Shown here piece by piece: positions 7,662 through 14,677 of a DNA stretch of 64,000 nucleotides. The stretch covers positions 26,145 to 90,144 of the forward strand of contig CAUSQL010000002.1 of the NCBI GenBank assembly GCA_963533935.1, read 5' to 3'. A program made the position numbers and the translations under genes. Position 1 is the stretch's first letter. Each line of letters starts with the position of its first letter. Below the pieces are notes generated by a model. That model was not told the DNA's origin, did no database searches, and saw nothing but the letters and a program-made list of their open reading frames with translations. The stretch is from CAUSKK01 sp963533935 (GTDB lineage: Bacteria > Pseudomonadota > Gammaproteobacteria > Cardiobacteriales > Cardiobacteriaceae).

Positions 7662-8552
7662 TTAACGCCAGCAGAACTTTTCGTCCATCTGATTTTGTTT
7701 ACGTTGCTCTTTAAAGCTGTTGAGATTCTCTCGATTGGCAAAGTAGCTGGCTTCGTTCTTAATGCTATTGCGGATTTCCGCTAGGGCATTCTTAACAAGG
7801 GCCTTGCGGTTATCGTTCTTCGCCTTAAGCTCATTATTGAAGAGTTTTTGGGAGGGGTGGCTGGAAACCCAATTTACTGCCCGTCTAATAGCTTTCTGCT
7901 GCTTACGCACATTACAGAAGGCATAGCCATTGATATAGGCACCGGCCATATCATTAAAGCTGTTGATGGCATTGCTCTGGCTAGCTAATTCTGGCACTGC
8001 TCCACTATCCAACACCGCATCCATTATTTGTTGGCGATACTTGGCCACGTAGAACCAATATACGGCATCATCACGCCGGCCAATGTCATAGAGGCGAATG
8101 GCTAAAATCATCATGGGCACAGAATCAACTGCCCGGGCATTTTTCTGAATATAGCTACGGGCCTTAAGAATATCCTTAGCTTTAGTAGAACTTAATAGGC
8201 CAAGTAATGGCTCCTCAATATTAGTAATGGTGGGAGCGCCGTTAATGGCTGATGCTGACTGATAGTAGGGCTGCACATTAACCATGATTTGGCGCTGTTG
8301 TTGCACAGTACCAGGGGCGGCAATGGTTGCAGGAGGCGCAGGCGGAGCGGCATTTGGGGCCACTGGCGGCGCGCTATTTTCTTGTGCCGGAGCCGCTGGT
8401 GCCGCTGTCTCTGGTGCTGGTGCCGCTGCAGGAGCGGCAGCCGGTGGAGCTACCTGCTCAGCTGGTGGTTGGGGCGCTTGAGCAACTGCTTCTTGAGCAT
8501 GAGCCTGACCGAATAAAAACATTAATATTAAATAAAGAGATTTATTTTTCAC
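7662..8552 (-). CDS. exported Pro/Ala-rich protein with helical C-terminal domain
   Basis: Not recognised. From the GTG at 8552 there are 296 residues: a signal peptide (KNKSLYLILMFLFGQAHAQ), about 70 residues rich in Pro/Ala (PPAAAPAAAPAPETAAPA), then a mainly alpha-helical region from about 120 containing SSTKAKDILKARSYIQKN and LAIRLYDIGRRDDAVYWFYV, reminiscent of tetratricopeptide-like helices, and a basic end (KEQRKQNQMDEKFCWR). The GTG has CGGAG nine bases upstream. An in-frame TTG at 8585 would place that site inside the gene. It probably ends a lolA-led unit, although the gap to the upstream gene is about 120 bases. Confidence 0.7.
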   Translation of the reverse strand: MKNKSLYLILMFLFGQAHAQEAVAQAPQPPAEQVAPPAAAPAAAPAPETAAPAAPAQENSAPPVAPNAAPPAPPATIAAPGTVQQQRQIMVNVQPYYQSASAINGAPTITNIEEPLLGLLSSTKAKDILKARSYIQKNARAVDSVPMMILAIRLYDIGRRDDAVYWFYVAKYRQQIMDAVLDSGAVPELASQSNAINSFNDMAGAYINGYAFCNVRKQQKAIRRAVNWVSSHPSQKLFNNELKAKNDNRKALVKNALAEIRNSIKNEASYFANRENLNSFKEQRKQNQMDEKFCWR

Positions 8553-8672
8553 TGGGGAATACTCCGATAATAATGGAATAGGCAATGTAACAAAAAAATA
8601 GTTTCTAATGCTAATTAATTAAATTATATCCGAAATAATTAAAGCTATTATTAGGCCAGAAATAAATTAATT

Positions 8673-9521
8673 CTATTCAGTGGATTTACAAGTGCCCGGC
8701 AAATAGTCTGACGGGAACTCACTGTTGGACACACAATACCAAGACAGTCCTAAATTAGGAACCACATGTGTTTTATATTTGAGACTATTATTTTGTAGAG
8801 TGCTAATGGCATTATCATTAAAAGTTAGCACTATGGCATTATTAGCCCCCTCTTTCTCTAAACGTAAATCGTAAAAAGAACCCTCCGGAACCTTAATTTC
8901 CTCCGGTAAGGTAGTTGGAAAGACCTTATTGGTTTTCACATAATCTAATAGTATTTTGCTGGCGGATTTCAATGCCTCTACCGCTTGTTTGGACTGTTCT
9001 TGACCAGTCCATTGAGTTCTAATTGGTTTATAAACCACTGCCCCAATAAGTAAAAATATCCCAATAATTACTAACATTTTTATATGCGATTTCTGCATGG
9101 AATAGTTAAAGCTTAATTGGGAATTTTCTTTGTCTATATCCTCTTTGCTGCGGGCATAGGGGCTAAAGCGTAAATTATCCTGCTCGGGCTCTTCCTCTTC
9201 CTTTTCATCTTCGCCTAAATCAAAAAAAGAACGGAATTTTTCCCTATCTTTACTGATATCACCTTGCTCTTCCCGGGGAATAAACTCATTCATACGGCTA
9301 TAATCCACCCGCTCATTGGCTAATAGATTTACCGAATTATCATAATTTTCCCGTTCTTTCGCATCAAGCAATACGTGCTCAATATTTTTTAGCACAATGT
9401 GGAAATCGTCGCCATTATCCTGGCGACGTAAATCCCGCAATGCTCTTTTAATGGTTTGTACCGACGAATTCGTCGGTACTTCCAGTATTTGATAGTATGT
9501 TTTCGCCCTCGCGTGATTCAC
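8673..9521 (-). CDS. degenerate J-domain / transmembrane / pilin-like fusion protein
   Basis: The 282 residues fall into four parts. Residues 8-62 resemble a DnaJ J-domain (YYQILEVPTNSSVQTIKRAL, then LLDAKERENYDN), but the HPD tripeptide is absent (RRQDNGDD). An acidic linker (EDEKEEEEPEQDN) follows. One membrane helix lies at 149-164 (MLVIIGIFLLIGAVVY). The C-terminal part (170-282) looks like a type IV pilin or minor-pilin head: an amphipathic helix (SKQAVEALKSASKILLDYVK) and an end with LSWYCVSNSEFPSDYLPGTC, where Cys263 and Cys278 match the pilin disulfide loop. It lies 11 nt after lolA and is AT-rich. Function unknown; a role in pilus biogenesis or competence is conceivable. Confidence 0.75.
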   Translation of the reverse strand: MNHARAKTYYQILEVPTNSSVQTIKRALRDLRRQDNGDDFHIVLKNIEHVLLDAKERENYDNSVNLLANERVDYSRMNEFIPREEQGDISKDREKFRSFFDLGEDEKEEEEPEQDNLRFSPYARSKEDIDKENSQLSFNYSMQKSHIKMLVIIGIFLLIGAVVYKPIRTQWTGQEQSKQAVEALKSASKILLDYVKTNKVFPTTLPEEIKVPEGSFYDLRLEKEGANNAIVLTFNDNAISTLQNNSLKYKTHVVPNLGLSWYCVSNSEFPSDYLPGTCKSTE

Positions 9522-9532
9522 ACTAACTCTCC

Positions 9533-10162
9533 TTAATTTTCAATAACATCGACCCCTTCAGGTGCTCTGAAATTAAAAACAGCATTATCTAACTTAGGAT
9601 TTATTTTCATATTCTTGAAGAATAAGGCTGTCTTTTGCTTATCGCCATCTAATAAAAGCCTATCTAATTTACCATTATTAAAAACTACCCATATAGCGGA
9701 ATACTCAATTTTACTATTTCTAGGAGTAAGGCGATATGCCTCAGCTTTAGCAAGGCCTTTGCCAGCTAATTCCGGCGGCACATTTCTTTCTAGGGAAATA
9801 TTGAAATTATTAGTTAATGCGGGACCACCATTTAGAATCACCGCCGCCATATCACCATTTAGATCCTTATGTTTATATACGGTTACTTGGGCCAAGTCTT
9901 TATCGTAGAAATAAACCTTTTGTCCATTGGTTACTATTTGTTGCTCGGTAGGTTTTTTATAGTGCCAGGCAAAGCTGCCAGGTTTACTAATCTTTAAATT
10001 ACCTTCACTATTTTGATTACCACCACTATAGACCACCTGTTCAAAGTCCGCATCAATGGAACGAATGCCAGTTACTTTCTGTTGCAATGCGGTGGCGGCA
10101 TCCTGTTGGGCCTGAGCAAAACTTCCTACTGCTAATAGGGCAATAGCTAAAAATTTTTTCAT
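9533..10162 (-). CDS. lolA: outer-membrane lipoprotein carrier protein LolA
   Basis: LolA takes lipoproteins from the LolCDE exporter and carries them across the periplasm to LolB. The 209 residues begin with a signal peptide (MKKFLAIALLAVGSFAQAQ). The mature part shows the family pattern: ADFEQVVYSGG, GNLKISKPGSFAWHY (the Arg-or-Lys-Pro-G.F.W segment), IVTNGQKVYFYDKDLAQVTV and a long beta-rich body. An AGGA site lies upstream. It is followed 11 nt later by the J-domain/pilin-like gene. This is an essential Gram-negative function and supports an outer-membrane organism. Confidence 0.93.
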   Translation of the reverse strand: MKKFLAIALLAVGSFAQAQQDAATALQQKVTGIRSIDADFEQVVYSGGNQNSEGNLKISKPGSFAWHYKKPTEQQIVTNGQKVYFYDKDLAQVTVYKHKDLNGDMAAVILNGGPALTNNFNISLERNVPPELAGKGLAKAEAYRLTPRNSKIEYSAIWVVFNNGKLDRLLLDGDKQKTALFFKNMKINPKLDNAVFNFRAPEGVDVIEN

Positions 10163-10195
10163 AGGATTTATCCTCTTGGTTATAAAAAAGCTTAT

Positions 10196-10251
10196 AAAAA
10201 GGAAAGCGCCCTATTATTCCTGAAAATAACTATTCTGGGAATAGAGCGCTT
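10196..10251 (-). terminator. terminator of the FKBP gene
   Basis: On the minus strand, AAGCGCTCTATTCCC (10251-10237) pairs with GGAATAATAGGGCGCTT (10220-10204), apart from a two-base bulge. CCTTTTTATAAG follows. It again uses an AAGCGC stem base. Confidence 0.7.
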
Positions 10252-10297
10252 ATCCATTAAGTTTAATTGGGGAATTATAGGAGAATTAACCAGCACC

Positions 10298-11167
10298 TTA
10301 TTTAGCTGGTGATTCTTCCTTTTTCTCAGTGGCTTCAGCCTTAGCACCATCAGCAGCTGGAGCTTTAGCCTCGGTAGCCTTGGCATCAGCCGCCGGCGCT
10401 TCAGCTTTAACCTCCTCAACCTTGGCTTTATCGTCGCTGGCTTTTGCTTCAGCCTTAGCCTCACCGGCTTTGTGGAAGTCAATTAGCTCCACATCAAAAA
10501 TTAAAACGGAGTGCGGCGGAATATCCTCTTCCATGCCTTCCTCGCCATAGGCCAGCTGGGAAGGAATGAAAAAGGTGTATTTGGCGCCCTTATTCATTAA
10601 CTGTAGGCCTTCAGTCCAACCGGCAATTACATCGCTCAAGGGGAAAGTGATGGGCTCATTCTCAGAGCTGTCAAACACTTTGCCATCAATGGTTTTACCG
10701 GTGTAATTCACGGTAACCTCATCGGTGGCGCTGGGCTTATCGCCAGTTCCTTCCTTCTCCACCTTATATTGCAGGCCAGAGGCGGTAACCTTCACACCTT
10801 CCTTGCCCTTGTTCTCTTCCAAAAACTTGGCGCCGGCCACCTTAGCTTCTTCGCCGAGCTTTTCCATTTTGGCTTTCTGCTGGGCCAGCTCTTCTTCCAT
10901 TTTTTTCATTTGCTTTTGGGCGAAGGCTTCCATGACCTTATCGGACTCCTCTTCGCTGAGGGCCCGCTCTTTACCCTCAAAGGAATCACGCATGCCGGCC
11001 TGGAGGGCTTCCATATTAATGTCGTTCTTATCGCTCAGTTCTAACAGCTGTTCGGTCATGTCCACGCCCAGAGCGTAACTTAGTTTTTGCTCTTCGGTTT
11101 TTAGTTCGATGGCGGCCGCATTGCCAATGGCCAGAGCTAAAAGAAGGGCGATGCTATTTTTTTTCAT
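10298..11167 (-). CDS. fkpA: FKBP-type peptidyl-prolyl isomerase, FkpA/Mip type
   Basis: A periplasmic foldase that isomerises Xaa-Pro bonds. The 289 residues comprise a signal peptide (to about 19), a helical dimerisation domain (KTEEQKLSYALGVDMTEQLL through a long charged helix, 20-120), then the FKBP domain (about 125-230) with VNYTGKTIDGKVFDSS, FPLSDVIAGWTEGLQLM, YGEEGMEEDIPPHSVLIFDV. Active-site Tyr, Phe, Asp, Val-Ile and Trp positions are present. Beyond the domain an unusual tail of about 55 residues rich in Ala/Lys/Glu (KAEAKASDDKAKVEEVKAEA) extends the protein. The next gene upstream is a paralogue lacking the catalytic domain. Both are probably co-transcribed. Confidence 0.93.
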   Translation of the reverse strand: MKKNSIALLLALAIGNAAAIELKTEEQKLSYALGVDMTEQLLELSDKNDINMEALQAGMRDSFEGKERALSEEESDKVMEAFAQKQMKKMEEELAQQKAKMEKLGEEAKVAGAKFLEENKGKEGVKVTASGLQYKVEKEGTGDKPSATDEVTVNYTGKTIDGKVFDSSENEPITFPLSDVIAGWTEGLQLMNKGAKYTFFIPSQLAYGEEGMEEDIPPHSVLIFDVELIDFHKAGEAKAEAKASDDKAKVEEVKAEAPAADAKATEAKAPAADGAKAEATEKKEESPAK

Positions 11168-11193
11168 ACTTTTTCCTAATGAAATTAAGGGGA

Positions 11194-11715
11194 TTAGTTT
11201 GTGGTTGGTGCAGGACTGGCTGCCGGCTCTTGGGTCTTGGCGCTGTCATCGGTCTTAGTTTCTGCCGCCTCGGCCGACTTGGCTTCGTCCGTCTTGTCCT
11301 CTACCGGCTTTGCTTCGGCATTCTCGGGCTTCGTGTCAGCCGTTGCTGCGGGGGCTGGCGCGCCACCGTCAGCTTGGGCCATCAATAGCTCTGGTTTAGT
11401 TTGCGCTAATTTGGCTTTTGCATCGGCCAATTCCTTCTCAGCCTTTTCCTTAAGACGCTTTTGCTGCTCCACGGTGAAGGCGTCGATGATTTTCTTCCGC
11501 TCGTCCTTCGCCAAATTAATCTGACCGGCCACGGTGTCGCTGATGCCGGCAATGGCTGCATCTAGGTCGATGCGCTTGTCCTCGGTTTCCTTGAGCATAA
11601 TGCCCATTTCGTAGCCAACCACATAGCTGGTTTTTTGCTGCTCGCTGCTTAAATCAGCGGCAGAGGCCACACCAAAAATTAGCGCCGAAGTCAGCGCTAA
11701 AAGTTGTTTACTCAT
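11194..11715 (-). CDS. FkpA/Mip dimerisation-domain paralogue lacking the FKBP domain
   Basis: The 173 residues start with a signal peptide (MSKQLLALTSALIFGVASAA). A helical domain follows that aligns by eye with the N-domain of the adjacent FKBP: DLSSEQQKTSYVVGYEMGIM against ELKTEEQKLSYALGVDMTEQ, then IDLDAAIAGISDTVAGQ and a long charged helix (KEKAEKELADAKAKLAQ). Where FKBP should begin there is instead a Pro/Ala/Lys/Glu-rich tail ending EPAASPAPTTN. No isomerase residues remain. It lies 26 nt upstream of the FKBP gene in the same direction. It may heterodimerise with its neighbour or act as a stand-alone holdase; both are inference. Confidence 0.8.
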   Translation of the reverse strand: MSKQLLALTSALIFGVASAADLSSEQQKTSYVVGYEMGIMLKETEDKRIDLDAAIAGISDTVAGQINLAKDERKKIIDAFTVEQQKRLKEKAEKELADAKAKLAQTKPELLMAQADGGAPAPAATADTKPENAEAKPVEDKTDEAKSAEAAETKTDDSAKTQEPAASPAPTTN

Positions 11716-11738
11716 ATTTATTATTTTTTCCTAAATTA

Positions 11739-12182
11739 TTAGACGGGAGTGCCCAGCTTAACCACGAGCACATCGCAATTAACGCTGGGAAGAATATCGT
11801 CCGCCGTGGCCCACAGCAGTGAGGCTAAGCCCTTGCGGGTGTGGCGGCCGATAACAATTAAATCGGGTTTATGGGTTTCCGCATAGTCCAGAATCCCCTT
11901 GCGGGTGGAGAGTGCCGTTTCCACATTTAGCTTATCGGCCTCCAGACCGTAGCGCTGCAGTAGGGCCTTCATATTGCTGCGGGCCTGGGCCACACTTTCG
12001 GCCTCATTGACCACCGGCAGCACAGGAATAATTTCATAGCCCGCCGTCAGCACCATTTCTTCAACCACATGGAGGACGCTAAGATGAACTTCCCGGTCGC
12101 CGATGATGTCGCGTAGCCGTTCGACCACGGCGCCGCTATCTTCGCGCAAATCCGTAACTAGTAGGACATTTTTATAGGCCAT
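11739..12182 (-). CDS. universal stress protein, UspA-like
   Basis: The 147 residues fit a single Usp domain. The start AYKNVLLVTDLREDSG is the first beta strand and loop. The middle has LDYAETHKPDLIVIGRHTRKG, and the end VNCDVLVVKLG closes the sheet. The nucleotide loop of ATP-binding Usp proteins (G-x2-G-x9-G-S/T) is not clear, so it resembles the non-ATP-binding UspA class. It lies 24 nt upstream of the FKBP-paralogue gene in the same direction, with GGAG before the ATG, and could head a stress-related unit. Confidence 0.85.
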   Translation of the reverse strand: MAYKNVLLVTDLREDSGAVVERLRDIIGDREVHLSVLHVVEEMVLTAGYEIIPVLPVVNEAESVAQARSNMKALLQRYGLEADKLNVETALSTRKGILDYAETHKPDLIVIGRHTRKGLASLLWATADDILPSVNCDVLVVKLGTPV

Positions 12183-12256
12183 AATGCACTCCTTTGTCTT
12201 AATGGCTTAAACCACGGCCAGAATATAGCAAACTTAGCCAGTTAAAGGAAATTTCA

Positions 12257-13273
12257 ATGAATGACAGATTTTTACGGGCGCTGCGGGGGGAAAAGGTCGA
12301 TAGAACGCCCCTCTGGCTCATGCGCCAGGCCGGCCGCTATCTGCCGGAATACCGGGCCGTGCGCAGCCAGCTGGCGGGGTTTATGGATTTGTGCCGCAAT
12401 CCGCCGCTGGCCTGCGAGGTGAGTTTGCAACCGCTGCGCCGCTTCGCCCTTGATGCGGCCATTGTTTTTTCTGACATTCTTACGGTGCCCGACTCCATGG
12501 GCCTGGGCCTGGAATTCGTCGCCGGCGAGGGCCCCCGCTTCCGCCGGCCGCTGCAGGAGCCGGCGGCCATCGAACGGCTGCCGCCCCTGGGCAATGTGGA
12601 TTACGTCTATGAAACCATTCGCCTCATTAAGAAAGAACTGGATAAGCCACTAATCGGCTTCTGCGGCAGCCCCTGGACGCTGGCCTGCTACATGGTGGAA
12701 GGCCACGGTTCCCGCGACTTTAACCGGGTGAAGGCGCTGATGTACGGCCAGGAAGAACTGTTCAGGCGGCTGCTGGCGCAGCTGACCACCGCCCTCATCA
12801 CCTACCTTAAGGGGCAAATTGCCGCCGGCGCCGACTGCCTGATGATTTTCGACAGCTGGGGCGGCCTGCTTGGCCCGGCCAGCTACGCGGAATTCTCCCT
12901 GGCCCCCATGGAGGAAATCATTAAACAGCTGCCGGTACCGGTGATTATCTTCAGCAAGGGCGCCGGCTCGTCCTTGGCCTTACAGGCGCAGAGCGGCGCC
13001 GCCGCCATCGGTCTGGACTGGACCACGGCCCTGGCGCCGGCCCGCCAGCTGGTGGGTGAACACATCACCCTGCAGGGCAATATGGACCCGGCCTTCATGC
13101 TGACGGACCCGGCCACGGTGCGGCGGGAAGTGGCGCGGCTGCTGGCGAACTACGGCGCCGGCCACCGGCACATCTTCAATCTGGGCCACGGCATTACTCC
13201 GGAAGCGAAAATCGAGAACGTGCAGGCGCTGGTGGCCGCCCTCCAGGAGTTGAGCCCGGCCTACAAGCAGTAA
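12257..13273 (+). CDS. hemE: uroporphyrinogen decarboxylase
   Basis: HemE decarboxylates the four acetate side chains of uroporphyrinogen III to coproporphyrinogen III in cytosolic heme synthesis. The 338 residues show the first signature PLWLMRQAGRYLPEYR near residue 21 and the second signature GFCGSPWTLACYMVEG (about 135-150), plus the conserved end FNLGHGITPEAKIENV. An AAAGGAA site lies 6 nt from the ATG. A perfect-stem palindrome follows 6 nt after the stop. Heme supply matches the cytochrome c4, NO reductase and NnrS genes elsewhere in the window. Confidence 0.97.
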   Translation: MNDRFLRALRGEKVDRTPLWLMRQAGRYLPEYRAVRSQLAGFMDLCRNPPLACEVSLQPLRRFALDAAIVFSDILTVPDSMGLGLEFVAGEGPRFRRPLQEPAAIERLPPLGNVDYVYETIRLIKKELDKPLIGFCGSPWTLACYMVEGHGSRDFNRVKALMYGQEELFRRLLAQLTTALITYLKGQIAAGADCLMIFDSWGGLLGPASYAEFSLAPMEEIIKQLPVPVIIFSKGAGSSLALQAQSGAAAIGLDWTTALAPARQLVGEHITLQGNMDPAFMLTDPATVRREVARLLANYGAGHRHIFNLGHGITPEAKIENVQALVAALQELSPAYKQ

Positions 13274-13278
13274 TCGAT

Positions 13279-13351
13279 TTTACAGACAGGGGAAGCGCCC
13301 CTTGTATGTTTATCGCCTTAAACATACAAGGGGCGCTTCCCCTGTCTGTTT
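13279..13351. repeat. palindrome-family repeat, inside-out, perfect 30-bp stem
   Basis: ACAGACAGGGGAAGCG followed by CCCCTTGTATGTTT (13282-13311) pairs without mismatch with 13320-13349 around an 8-nt loop. Relative to the usual order, the CAGGGGAAGCG end is outermost. It starts 6 nt after the hemE stop and is the likely hemE 3' end. Confidence 0.9.
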
Positions 13352-13421
13352 AATCCCAAAGCCTTTACGCTAAAATCTCAGCGGTAACTTTCACCAGGTT
13401 TGTTTAAAGCATGGAGGAGCC

Positions 13422-13706
13422 ATGAAACTTAAATTTGCAGTTCTCAGCCTCATACTGCTGGCCGGTTGCCGGCAGCCGCCGCCGGCGCCGCTCGTCCCCT
13501 ACCATTACGACGATGAGCCGCCGGTCATCATTCCCTTCACCGATGAGCACCGCTACTACCACGACAGCTATCGCGTGGTGCCCTACTACTACGATGACTA
13601 CGACTATGACGATTATTACTACGACTACTATGACGATGGCTATAACCCGGCCGTGGAGCCGCCGCCACGGCACAGGAAGCATAAGCGTTGGCGCCGCCGC
13701 CGCTAG
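13422..13706 (+). CDS. small Tyr/Asp-rich lipoprotein
   Basis: Not recognised. The 94 residues have a lipoprotein signal peptide with lipobox LLAGC (Cys at about 16), a proline-rich start (RQPPPAPLVP), a central run of Tyr/Asp clusters (VVPYYYDDYDYDDYYYDYYD) and a strongly basic end (RHRKHKRWRRRR). The alternation of an acidic-aromatic middle and an Arg-rich C-terminus is conspicuous. TAAAAT at 13371-13376 could be its -10 element, and GGAGG precedes the ATG. Overlapping frames on either strand are less plausible because they lack export signals. Confidence 0.75.
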   Translation: MKLKFAVLSLILLAGCRQPPPAPLVPYHYDDEPPVIIPFTDEHRYYHDSYRVVPYYYDDYDYDDYYYDYYDDGYNPAVEPPPRHRKHKRWRRRR

Positions 13707-13725
13707 CCCATAAATTCCACCGAGT

Positions 13726-13786
13726 ACCCCAGCGCTTCCATGTGGGTAAGTTATTTACCGACATGGGGGCGCTTCTCTTGTATGTT
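13726..13786. repeat. degenerate palindrome-family repeat
   Basis: A worn left half (CCCCAGCGCTTCCATGTGGG) is followed by a half-copy TTTACCGACATGGGGGCGC-TTCTCTTGTATGTTT at 13754-13786. The two parts only partly pair. It sits 20 nt after the lipoprotein stop and 28 nt before the next ATG. Confidence 0.7.
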
Positions 13787-13813
13787 TAGCGTCCAAAATT
13801 AGAGGAGATAGCA

Positions 13814-14641
13814 ATGAAAAAACTTGCCCTGCTGCTTAGCCTGCTGCACGTGGCCTGGGCCGATGACTTCTTCATGGCCACTGAAGAGGTTAATCTGGAT
13901 AAATTCCGCGATTCCGAGGTGAATAGGAAATATGCGGAGGTCTGCGATAACCATGGCATCGGTATTGACGTGGAACTAATCACCATCAAGACCAACCGGC
14001 CGGCGCTGAACGAGCAGCTGGCAAAGAACATCAGCAGCGAAGAAAGCCTAATTAAAAGCTTCAGCGACGAACTGCTGGAGGATTTAAAGGATAAGAAGAA
14101 CTTCCAGAACGAGGACGGTTCCAGCAGCGTTTCCCGCTGTTCCTACGCCAATCACCAGCGGCTCAGCTACCGCGGCCGCCACGGCGGCCTGGAAATGTTC
14201 CAGCTCAGCTTCAGCGAATATGCCGGCGGTGCCCACGGCATGTACGGCGACAGTTTTTTCCTCTTTGATAAGGACGACAAGCAAATAAAGCTGGCCGACC
14301 TGCTGGCCAGCCCGGACAAGGACAGGGAGGTGCTGCGGCTGCTGTTCATCAAGGAGCGGCTGCGGGAAAAGGGCAACGAGAAGATTAACGGCGGCAAGTA
14401 CGGCGAGGAGAATTTAAGCGCCGCGGAAATCGCCCAGCTGCGCGCCGCCCCCATCGACGAGAAGCAGCTGGCCGCCGCCAAGGACAAGCTGTTGAACGAA
14501 AATATCTATTTCAACGAGCAGGGCCTGGTCTTTTCCTATCCGCCCTACGCTCTGGGCTCCTTCGCCGAAGGGCAAATTGAGTACCTGCTGCCCTACGGCC
14601 AGCTGAAGGGCCTACTCAAGGAGGAATACCTGGCCCATTAA
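13814..14641 (+). CDS. exported DUF3298-family protein
   Basis: The 275 residues start with a short signal peptide (MKKLALLLSLLHVAWA). The C-terminal half has the DUF3298 pattern: YAGGAHGMYGDSFFLFDKDD, then a helical stretch with LADLLAS, and the closing beta hairpin QGLVFSYPPYALGSFAEGQIEYLLPY. Related domains occur in the RsiV anti-sigma factor and lysozyme-binding proteins, where they bind partners outside the membrane. This protein has no membrane anchor beyond the signal peptide. GAGGAGA precedes the ATG. The exact role is unknown. Confidence 0.8.
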   Translation: MKKLALLLSLLHVAWADDFFMATEEVNLDKFRDSEVNRKYAEVCDNHGIGIDVELITIKTNRPALNEQLAKNISSEESLIKSFSDELLEDLKDKKNFQNEDGSSSVSRCSYANHQRLSYRGRHGGLEMFQLSFSEYAGGAHGMYGDSFFLFDKDDKQIKLADLLASPDKDREVLRLLFIKERLREKGNEKINGGKYGEENLSAAEIAQLRAAPIDEKQLAAAKDKLLNENIYFNEQGLVFSYPPYALGSFAEGQIEYLLPYGQLKGLLKEEYLAH

Positions 14642-14645
14642 ATAA

Positions 14646-14666
14646 GCCCCAAACGGGGCATTTTTT
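14646..14666 (+). terminator. short Rho-independent terminator
   Basis: GCCCC (14646-14650) pairs with GGGGC (14655-14659), followed by ATTTTTT. It lies four bases after the DUF3298 stop and between convergent genes. Confidence 0.7.
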
Positions 14667-14677
14667 ATGGCTTGGCC

